Source: Prauserella halophila
GTDB lineage: Bacteria > Actinomycetota > Actinomycetes > Mycobacteriales > Pseudonocardiaceae
Assembly (NCBI RefSeq): GCF_024171895.1
Contig: NZ_JAMTCQ010000012.1
Location: 182,283-246,282, forward strand
Reading direction: 5' to 3'
Length of the DNA: 64,000 bases
Below the pieces are notes generated by a model. The model was not told the origin of the DNA. It saw only the letters and a program-made list of their open reading frames with translations, and ran no database searches. Below, piece by piece: positions 58,041 through 64,000 of this stretch (position 1 is the stretch's first letter; every line of letters starts with the position of its first letter). Both the position numbers and the translations under genes were made by a program.

Positions 58041-59564
58041 TCAGTCGTCGTCGTTGTCGAGCAGCCAAGCGAGTCGGGCATCCGCGACCGGGCGACGCGG
58101 ATCGCCGGCGGGCAGGACCCGCGTGAGGTGTTCGAACACCTCGACGTCGTCGTGGCCCGGTTCGCCCTCGGACAACGCCCACAGCGCCTCGGGGTCGCCG
58201 CTGTCGAGGACGGCCGTGCGCAGCGCCACGGTCCGCTGGTCGCGCTCCGCCCGGATCGTCGGCGATTCGGACCGGGCCAGCAGTGGTGCGGTCGCGATGG
58301 TGGCGGCCCTCCCGACATCGCCGGTCGCGAGGGCGTCGCGCACGCGCAGGAAGTCGGCGTCGGCCTCGGCGGCGAGCCGGTACGGTTTGGCGAGCAGAGC
58401 TTCGCCGAGTTCGCTGCGCAGGCGGTGCACTTCTGCTCGCACCGTCGTGGGGTTTCCTGCGTCACCGTAGAGGTGCAGTGCGAGTTGGTCCGCGGTCAAT
58501 CCCTCGGGATGCAGTGCCAGGAGGGCGAGGATCTCCGCCCTGCGCAACGTCAACGGCACGCTGCGCCCGTCCAACTGAGCCTCCGGGGTCGTGCCGAGGA
58601 ACGACAGTCGTAGCGTCGGCGCCGCCGGGCGCACGGGGATCGTCGTCCCACCTTCCCTCGGCAGCCGCAGCAGGTACCCGCCGGAGAGCGGTTCGAGCAG
58701 CGCCTCACGGCCTTCGACGTCGATCCGGTCGGTGCCGTCCTCGACCGAGACCCGGTGGGGGAATGTGCCGAGCGGGTTCGCGGCGATCACCCGCCCCGAC
58801 GTCGTGAGCAGCGCGCCGGGTTCGCCGCCGAGCCGTTCGAGATGGGACAGGTTCCGCCTGCGCAGACGTTCGTCGGAGTGCTCCATGCGCTGCCTCAGGT
58901 GGTTCTCGGCGACCTGCGCGGTGGCGTTGACCAGCGAGACCATCGCCGGATGCAGCGTGTCGAGCCTGCCGCTGATGTCGATGGCGCCCAGCACCCGGCC
59001 GGTGTCGGGATCATGGATCGGCGCCGCCGCGCAGGTCCACGAGTGGTAGGTGCGTACGAGGTGCTCGGCCGAGTAGATCTGCACCGGTGCGTCCGTGGCG
59101 AGTGCGGTGCCCATGGCGTTGGTCCCGATCGCCGTCTCGGCCCACTGCATGCCTTCATGCAGGCCGACCGGGTCGGCCAGCCGGCACAGCTCCGACGGGC
59201 CTTCCCGCCACAGGATCGTGCCGTCCGCGTCGGTGACGATCGTGATGTGCTGTGCCTCGTCGGCGATGCTCACCAGCAGTTCCCGCAACGGCGGTAGCAC
59301 GGCGTGCAGCTGATGCGAGGTGCGCACCTCGTCGAGCTGGTCGTCGTCGTACACGACCGGCGGCAGGTAGCCGTCCGGATCGACGCCGGTGGCCAGCGAC
59401 CGGCGCCAGGACTCGGAGATGAGCGTGCGCGGTGCCGCTCGACCGTCCGCGCCGCCTGCCTCCTCGTCACTGAGCGCGGCATCGCGGATCCGCTGGAGCA
59501 CACGCTGCTGAGCCAGCGGGTCCGACACGCTGTGCAGGGCGTTCGGGGCGGGTTGGGATCTCAT
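58041..59564 (-). CDS. AcoR-like GAF regulator with SARP/OmpR-type winged-helix output
   Basis: A 507-residue regulator. The N-terminal part carries the AcoR-type signature SWRRSLATGVDPDGY and a GAF domain (ETAIGTNAMGTALATDAPV, WTCAAAPIHDPDTGRVLGAIDISG, about 60-225). No AAA+ domain follows. Instead residues about 318-400 form a winged helix of the OmpR/SARP type (LTLRRAEILALLALHPEGLT, VRAEVHRLRSELGEALLAK). A helical C-terminal tail ends in DNDDD. ATG 59564 is preceded by GGAG at six bases. It lies between the dehydratase operon and the aldehyde dehydrogenase, whose promoters share direct repeats suited to such a domain, so it most likely activates both in response to a diol or aldehyde. Confidence 0.87.
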   Translation of the reverse strand: MRSQPAPNALHSVSDPLAQQRVLQRIRDAALSDEEAGGADGRAAPRTLISESWRRSLATGVDPDGYLPPVVYDDDQLDEVRTSHQLHAVLPPLRELLVSIADEAQHITIVTDADGTILWREGPSELCRLADPVGLHEGMQWAETAIGTNAMGTALATDAPVQIYSAEHLVRTYHSWTCAAAPIHDPDTGRVLGAIDISGRLDTLHPAMVSLVNATAQVAENHLRQRMEHSDERLRRRNLSHLERLGGEPGALLTTSGRVIAANPLGTFPHRVSVEDGTDRIDVEGREALLEPLSGGYLLRLPREGGTTIPVRPAAPTLRLSFLGTTPEAQLDGRSVPLTLRRAEILALLALHPEGLTADQLALHLYGDAGNPTTVRAEVHRLRSELGEALLAKPYRLAAEADADFLRVRDALATGDVGRAATIATAPLLARSESPTIRAERDQRTVALRTAVLDSGDPEALWALSEGEPGHDDVEVFEHLTRVLPAGDPRRPVADARLAWLLDNDDD

Positions 59565-59644
59565 GGACACTCCGCGGCGATGACGGTGACGGGCGGTGCT
59601 GTCGCTTGAGCATGCCCCGCTCACGTTGCCGAGGGCAAGCAACT

Positions 59645-59667
59645 GGCACGAGGGGGCCCTTCGTGCC
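59645..59667. promoter_or_regulatory. Long dyad in the regulator-aldehyde dehydrogenase divergent region
   Basis: GGCACGA-N9-TCGTGCC (59645-59667), extended by one more pair (T59644/A59668), is a 25-bp perfect-arm dyad between the divergent genes. Its centre is about 45 bases upstream of the TGCAACG repeats. A second protein, or the SARP-like regulator in a different mode, may bind it. Confidence 0.55.
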
Positions 59668-59691
59668 ACCGGCCGCCTGGTAGGGCGGCTC

Positions 59692-59725
59692 TGCAACGCG
59701 TCTGCAACGTCGCACTCCCTACGTT
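59692..59725 (+). promoter_or_regulatory. Aldehyde dehydrogenase promoter with direct heptamer repeats
   Basis: TGCAACG (59692-59698) and TGCAACG (59703-59709), 11 bp apart, are followed after 10 bases by TACGTT (59720-59725) as -10 box. Repeat, spacing and the CACTCC context equal those in front of the dehydratase operon. Confidence 0.72.
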
Positions 59726-59767
59726 CGCCGCCGAGGCAGTGAAATCGAGCAGAGAGGCTCACTTCGG

Positions 59768-61291
59768 ATGACCACTTACGCCGCACCGGGGCAGCCAGGC
59801 AGCGTCGTCGCGTTCGAATCGCGGTACGACCACTTCATCGGCGGGGAGTACGTGCCGCCCGCCAAGGGCCAGTACTTCGAGAACCCGACGCCGGTCACCG
59901 GCAAGGTGTTCACCGAGATCGCGCGCGGCACCTCCGAGGACATCGACCGCGCCGTGACCGCGGCGACAAGGGCCGCCGACGCGTGGGGCCGCAGTGCCCC
60001 CGCCGAGCGCGCCGCACTGCTCAACAAGATCGCCGACCGGATGGAGGCCAATCTCGAGGCCATCGCCGTGGCCGAGAGCTGGGAGAACGGCAAGCCCGTC
60101 CGCGAGACGCTGGCCGCCGACATCCCACTGGCCATCGATCATTTCCGGTACTTCGCCGGTGCGATCCGCGCACAGGAGGGTTCGCTCTCGCAGATCGACG
60201 CCGACACCGTGGCGTACCATTTCCACGAGCCGCTCGGCGTGGTCGGCCAGATCATCCCGTGGAACTTCCCGATCCTCATGGCGACGTGGAAGCTCGCACC
60301 TGCGCTGGCCGCGGGCAACTGCGTGGTGCTCAAGCCGGCCGAGCAGACTCCGGCTTCGATCCACGTGCTGCTCTCGCTGATCGCCGACCTGCTGCCCGCG
60401 GGCGTGTTGAACATCGTCAACGGCTTCGGCGTCGAAGCGGGCAAACCGCTCGCCCAGCATTCGGGCATCCGCAAGGTCGCTTTCACGGGTGAGACCACCA
60501 CCGGCAGGCTGATCATGCAGTATGCCAGCGAGAACATCATCCCGGTGACGCTCGAGCTCGGCGGGAAGAGCCCGAACATCTTCTTCGACGACGTCGCCGC
60601 GGCCGACGACGCCTTCTACAACAAGGCGCAGGAGGGCTTCGCGATGTTCGCCCTGAACCAGGGCGAGGTGTGCACGTGTCCGTCGCGGGCGCTGGTGCAG
60701 TCTTCGATGTACGACCGGTTCGTCACCGACGGCGTCGCCCGAGTCGAGAAGATCACGCAGGGCAACCCGCTCGACACCGACACGATGGTCGGTGCGCAGG
60801 CCTCCAACGACCAGTTCGAGAAGATCCTGTCCTACATCGACATCGGTAAACAGGAGGGCGCGAAGGTCCTCACCGGTGGCGAGAAGACGGACCTGGGCGG
60901 TGAGCTGTCCGGCGGGTACTACATCCAGCCGACGGTGTTCGCGGGCGACAACAAGATGCGTGTGTTCCAGGAGGAGATCTTCGGCCCGGTCGTATCGGTG
61001 GCGAAGTTCGACGACTACGACGACGCCATGAAGGTCGCCAACGACACGCTGTACGGCCTCGGTGCGGGCGTGTGGTCGCGGGACGGCAACACGGCGTTCC
61101 GCGCGGGTCGTGACATCCAGGCCGGCCGCGTGTGGACGAACTGCTACCACGCTTACCCCGCGCACGCGGCGTTCGGCGGCTACAAGCAGTCGGGTATCGG
61201 CCGCGAGAACCACCGGATGATGCTCGACCACTACCAGCAGACGAAGAACCTGCTCGTGTCGTACTCGCCCGATGCGCAGGGCCTGTTCTGA
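59768..61291 (+). CDS. NAD-dependent aldehyde dehydrogenase (acetaldehyde/propionaldehyde type)
   Basis: A 507-residue ALDH: PWNFP at 164-168, Lys189 in [10 protein letters not shown], the catalytic base Glu263 in [10 protein letters not shown] and the nucleophile Cys302 in [20 protein letters not shown] and the C-terminal [15 protein letters not shown] are typical of ExaC/AcoD-type enzymes that oxidise acetaldehyde and other short aldehydes to acids. It would remove the aldehyde made by the diol dehydratase. Divergent from the GAF/winged-helix regulator; DUF779 follows five bases after its stop. Confidence 0.94.
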   Translation: MTTYAAPGQPGSVVAFESRYDHFIGGEYVPPAKGQYFENPTPVTGKVFTEIARGTSEDIDRAVTAATRAADAWGRSAPAERAALLNKIADRMEANLEAIAVAESWENGKPVRETLAADIPLAIDHFRYFAGAIRAQEGSLSQIDADTVAYHFHEPLGVVGQIIPWNFPILMATWKLAPALAAGNCVVLKPAEQTPASIHVLLSLIADLLPAGVLNIVNGFGVEAGKPLAQHSGIRKVAFTGETTTGRLIMQYASENIIPVTLELGGKSPNIFFDDVAAADDAFYNKAQEGFAMFALNQGEVCTCPSRALVQSSMYDRFVTDGVARVEKITQGNPLDTDTMVGAQASNDQFEKILSYIDIGKQEGAKVLTGGEKTDLGGELSGGYYIQPTVFAGDNKMRVFQEEIFGPVVSVAKFDDYDDAMKVANDTLYGLGAGVWSRDGNTAFRAGRDIQAGRVWTNCYHAYPAHAAFGGYKQSGIGRENHRMMLDHYQQTKNLLVSYSPDAQGLF

Positions 61292-61296
61292 AGCCG

Positions 61297-61665
61297 ATGA
61301 GCCGAGTGGATCTCACCGACGCTGCGGCTGACCTGCTGCGACGGCTGTCCGGAGAACACGGGCCTCTGATGTTCCATCAGTCCGGCGGTTGTTGCGACGG
61401 CAGCGCCCCCATGTGCTACCCGGCCGGTGAGTTCCGCACCGGCGCAGCGGACGTGCACCTCGGTGACCTCGACGTCGCCGGCGTGCACGATCCCGTTCCG
61501 GTGTGGATGTCGCGGGCGCAGTTCGAGTACTGGCAGCACACGCACCTGACCATCGATGTGGTCCAGGGGCGGGGCAGCGGATTCTCGCTCGAGGCCCCGG
61601 AGGGAGTGCGGTTCCTGATCCGTTCTCGGCTGCTCACCGACGAGGAACTCACCGGGCTCGGCTGA
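61297..61665 (+). CDS. DUF779 family protein
   Basis: A 122-residue protein with the DUF779 core HGPLMFHQSGGCCDGSAPMC, then VWMSRAQFEYWQHTHLTIDVV and FSLEAPEGVRFLIRSRLL. The conserved Cys/His residues suggest metal binding. The gene nearly always sits behind an acetaldehyde-type ALDH gene, as here, and may assist its maturation; the reaction is not established. Confidence 0.93.
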   Translation: MSRVDLTDAAADLLRRLSGEHGPLMFHQSGGCCDGSAPMCYPAGEFRTGAADVHLGDLDVAGVHDPVPVWMSRAQFEYWQHTHLTIDVVQGRGSGFSLEAPEGVRFLIRSRLLTDEELTGLG

Positions 61666-61711
61666 TCCCGAGCTCGTCCGTTGCCGGCCACCGCTGGTCC
61701 ACCCCGAACTG

Positions 61712-61764
61712 CGAGGCCCGTCCGCCGAAGAGTCCATTGTGGACATTCCGGCGGGCGGGCCTCG
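61712..61764 (+). terminator. Compound terminator hairpin after DUF779
   Basis: Sixteen-base arms CGAGGCCCGTCCGCCG (61712-61727) and CGGCGGGCGGGCCTCG (61749-61764) pair with one G-U, and the loop holds a second hairpin GTCCA-TTG-TGGAC. It lies 46 bases after the DUF779 stop and separates this unit from the convergent regulator gene. Confidence 0.85.
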
Positions 61765-61828
61765 TGCCACGTTCACCACGCGATGCGGCGTCGGCGTTCG
61801 AACGAGAGGGCGTTCCGGCGCGCTGAAT

Positions 61829-61933
61829 GCAACCAAGGTGCCCCTGGTGCGTCCGGGGTGCGAGCGTGCACGTCCGGGTGAGGCGGGATCTGTCGCACCC
61901 GACGCAACCAGGGTTCCCTTGGGGCGTCCGGGT
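61829..61933. repeat. Two imperfect copies of a 30-bp intergenic repeat
   Basis: Copies beginning GCAACCAAGGTGCC (61829) and GCAACCAGGGTTCC (61904), both ending GCGTCCGGGTG-like, lie between the DUF779 terminator and the second regulator gene. Each can form a small stem (CCAAGG/CCTGG type). Confidence 0.6.
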
Positions 61934-61951
61934 GCCGATGTCGGGCGGGTT

Positions 61952-63406
61952 TCACGGTGTGCGGTCGGGGACCGTGATGCGGTACTGCCGGAGCTTGCGA
62001 TAGATCGTCGCCCTGCCGAGCCCCAACTGCTCGGCCGCCTCGCTGACGGTGGTGCCCGGTTCGGTCAGGCAGCGGACGATCTCGTCCCGTTCCACCGACT
62101 GCAACCTGGTCAGCGGATGGCCCGGGCCGGTGAACACCTCGGGTGCGAGGTGGTGGAGGTCGATCCGGTCGGTCCTGGCGGCCGCCTCGCGGACGACCCG
62201 GCGGAGGCTGCGGACGTTGCCCGGCCAGTCGAACGTCGTCAGCGTACGCGCGGCCGCCGGGGTGAAGTCGATCTCGCGACCCCGGGCCTGGTGGGCGAAA
62301 TGCCTGGCCAGCGGCATGATGTCGTCCGGCCGGAACCGTAGGGCCGGCACTTCGACGATGACGTCGATCAGCTCGCGAAGCTCCGCCGGCAGCGTGTCGG
62401 CCGACGCGGCCGTGACCACGTAGGGCTGCATGTCGTCGGTGGCTCTCACCCGGGCGAAAAGGTGCGCGAGTTCCGTCGTCGCCCACGCGGGCATGCTGTC
62501 CACCCCGGAGACGATCACGCAGGTGCTGTCCTTGCCGAGTTCGGGAACCCACAGCTCGAACCACGACTGGACGTCCTCGGGGGCGGGCGGCCGCGCGCTG
62601 AGCACACGCTCCCGGCGCAGCTCGCGGCGGGCCAGCGAAGACAGGGCGGTCTTGCCCGTGCCCAGCTCGCCGACCACGGCGACGGCCAGTCCGCGCCGGA
62701 AGGCCGTGCGTGCCTCGGCGAACGCGCCGCGCCACCCGGTGGTCGGCAGCCCCTCTTCGGGTGCACGGGAGCGGTCGGCGTACACGCGGAACACCTCGCC
62801 GTGAGAAGTGGGCGGAGCGGCCTTCCCGGCACCTCTGGCCAGCATCAACGCCGATGTGTTGGCTGCCGCCGACTGGGCCAGCGCCATCAGCAGTTCCGAG
62901 GCCGAATCGGACCAGGTCGTGAGGTTGACGCTGCCGGCGATGTCACCCGACGGATCGACGACGGGTGCGGCCGCGCACGTGTAGCCGCGCAGGCCGCTGC
63001 AGTAGTGCTCGTCGGCACGCACCAGCGACGGTGCGCGGTCGGCCAGCGCGAGGCCGAGGCCGTTCGTGCCGGCGTTGCGTTCGGCGAAGTAGAACCCCGG
63101 GGCAAGGTGCACGCGGTCCAGGGAGCGGTTGATCGTGGCGTCCTCCGACAGTCTGCTCAGCACGAGCCCGTCCGGGTCGGTGATCATGATGCTGACCGGT
63201 TCGTTCGCCAGCGCCTTCTGCAGGCCGCGCAGTACCTCGCGACCGCATTCGTACAGCAGCGATTCGGTGTCGACCGAGCCCGTGAACACGGGCCGGATCT
63301 CGTCGGCGGCAAGGCCGTAACGCTCGCTGCGGCGCCAGGATGCGCGGAGTCGTGGTGCGCCGCCCTGCATCGGGTCCGTGGGGAGTGCGAAGTCGTCGCG
63401 GTGCAT
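61952..63406 (-). CDS. AcoR/MimR-like regulator with GAF, degenerate AAA+ and Fis-type HTH
   Basis: A 484-residue bacterial enhancer-binding-protein relative. The N-terminal ASWRRSERYGL and GAF domain (ERNAGTNGLGLALADRAPSLV, YTCAAAPVVDPSGDIAGSVNLT) are AcoR-like. Walker A is GELGTGKT (246-253). The sigma-54 contact motif GAFTGA is missing, the region around it is shortened, and the Walker B reads VIVSGVD without the usual DE. The C-terminus has DWPGNVRSLRRVVREA and a Fis helix-turn-helix (SEAAEQLGLGRATIYRKLRQY). Actinobacteria lack sigma-54, so it presumably works with sigma-70-type polymerase. A perfect dyad lies in front of it. It is divergent from the amidohydrolase gene. Confidence 0.88.
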   Translation of the reverse strand: MHRDDFALPTDPMQGGAPRLRASWRRSERYGLAADEIRPVFTGSVDTESLLYECGREVLRGLQKALANEPVSIMITDPDGLVLSRLSEDATINRSLDRVHLAPGFYFAERNAGTNGLGLALADRAPSLVRADEHYCSGLRGYTCAAAPVVDPSGDIAGSVNLTTWSDSASELLMALAQSAAANTSALMLARGAGKAAPPTSHGEVFRVYADRSRAPEEGLPTTGWRGAFAEARTAFRRGLAVAVVGELGTGKTALSSLARRELRRERVLSARPPAPEDVQSWFELWVPELGKDSTCVIVSGVDSMPAWATTELAHLFARVRATDDMQPYVVTAASADTLPAELRELIDVIVEVPALRFRPDDIMPLARHFAHQARGREIDFTPAAARTLTTFDWPGNVRSLRRVVREAAARTDRIDLHHLAPEVFTGPGHPLTRLQSVERDEIVRCLTEPGTTVSEAAEQLGLGRATIYRKLRQYRITVPDRTP

Positions 63407-63481
63407 GTCGGCCTCCCGAGCGCGTCGTTGCGCCTTCCTGGGTCAGACAACCACATCGTGCCTCGAACCTCAGCGGTCCAG

Positions 63482-63500
63482 GTGTCTCAAAGTGAGACAC
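63482..63500. promoter_or_regulatory. Perfect dyad, likely operator of the AcoR/MimR-like regulator
   Basis: GTGTCTCAAAGTGAGACAC has perfect 8-bp arms and a 3-bp centre. It lies 76 bases upstream of the regulator start and 82 bases upstream of the amidohydrolase start, suiting dimer binding by a Fis-type helix-turn-helix. Confidence 0.7.
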
Positions 63501-63581
63501 GCATGGGGTCCCCGGGGACTCCGGGCGCTCGTAGCGTTCCCGCACCACGGGCCACCGGCGGCCACGTACGGGAGGAGACCC

Positions 63582-64000
63582 ATGTACACGAAGGACGACG
63601 AGAAGTACTTCATTCTCGATGCGCACGTTGCACTTTGGGACGCCCGTCCCGAGAATCAGCGCAACATCCACGGAAAACAGTTCATCGACTGCTTCTACGA
63701 CTACCACCGCAACCTCAGCCCGGAATCCGAGGTCTGGCCGTACGAGGAGTACCTGTACCAGGGCGGCGAGCGGTTGATGCGTGACCTGTTCACCCACGGC
63801 TACGTGGATCACGCGATCTTCCAGCCCGCGCTGCTGAGTGCCTTCTACAACAACGGGTTCGGCCAGACGGAGGAAGCGTTCGCGCTCGCGCAGCGGCACC
63901 CCGACAAGCTGACCTACAACCACTGCTGGGACCCGCGGTTCGAGCAGGCGGGACTCGACCAGCTCAAGCGTGACGCGGAGCGGTTCGGGCTGAAAGGCGT
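63582..64000 (+). CDS. Amidohydrolase family protein, partial
   Basis: The ATG at 63582 is preceded by GGGAGGAGACCC. The visible 139 residues (MYTKDDEKYFILDAHVALWD, then FTHGYVDHAIFQPALLSAFY) have the IDAH-like metal-binding start and the overall look of amidohydrolase-2 (decarboxylase-like) proteins. The frame continues past the right edge. Such genes accompany the mimABCD propane/acetone/phenol monooxygenase clusters that MimR-type regulators control, so monooxygenase genes may follow outside the window; this is inference. Confidence 0.8.
   Translation, partial: MYTKDDEKYFILDAHVALWDARPENQRNIHGKQFIDCFYDYHRNLSPESEVWPYEEYLYQGGERLMRDLFTHGYVDHAIFQPALLSAFYNNGFGQTEEAFALAQRHPDKLTYNHCWDPRFEQAGLDQLKRDAERFGLKG

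Overview
The window is a high-GC actinobacterial chromosome segment. Several features point to a sporulating member of the Pseudonocardiaceae or a close relative: an SsgA-family protein, a bacterial proteasome activator (Bpa) with a GQYL tail, a galactan-exporter permease, an EspG/PPE-like ESX-associated pair, a SigF/anti-sigma pair and DUF574/DUF779 proteins. The left end (1-5466) keeps the neighbourhood known from mycobacteria around Rv3777-Rv3783: cell-wall polysaccharide export permease, GT-C glycosyltransferase, Bpa, class-V aminotransferase-like protein and quinone oxidoreductase. hisC further right fits the same conserved block.

The stretch 5.6-26 kb is mostly core or lineage genes. 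It holds a secreted M28 peptidase, tRNA-Ser(UGA), a DinB-like protein, an XRE regulator with an ImmA/IrrE metallopeptidase, an LpqI-type glycosidase, an SsgA-like protein, a membrane-anchored protein built of five-residue repeats, a KAS III enzyme, a low-GC SnoaL-like ORF, a membrane adenylate cyclase, SigF with its anti-sigma factor, a TauE-type exporter, hisC, the ESX-associated trio and acetoacetyl-CoA synthetase. tRNA-Ser(GCU) and tRNA-Arg(ACG) follow.

Downstream of tRNA-Arg lies a gene-poor, repeat-bearing, degenerate stretch (26.7-27.6 kb). After it come two catabolic islands. The first (27.7-34.4 kb, plus strand) is a TetR-controlled operon of two short-chain dehydrogenases, a fatty-acyl-CoA-ligase-like enzyme, a Baeyer-Villiger-type flavin monooxygenase and a patatin-like hydrolase. 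The second (34.8-41.5 kb, minus strand) has an AraC regulator, a nitrilase-superfamily hydrolase, a DUF2848 protein, an HpaB-type monooxygenase, a cupin, a flavin reductase and a BenE permease. A FecBCD-type uptake system (42.2-46.4 kb) and a set of single-gene units (46.5-52.2 kb) follow.

The right end is an aldehyde-centred module. A B12-dependent diol/glycerol dehydratase (order small-large-medium), its two reactivase subunits and a GlcG/HbpS-like protein form one minus-strand operon with no microcompartment shell genes in view. Next come an AcoR-like GAF protein whose output is a SARP/OmpR-like winged helix, a divergent aldehyde dehydrogenase with DUF779, then a second AcoR-like regulator with a degenerate AAA+ domain, divergent from an amidohydrolase cut by the window edge. 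The promoters of the dehydratase operon and of the aldehyde dehydrogenase carry the same pair of direct heptamers (TGCAACG, 11-bp period), each 10 nt upstream of a TAnGTT -10 box. That is the geometry of SARP-type activation, and it is the most notable new observation here. All functional calls are from reading sequence; no database search was run.
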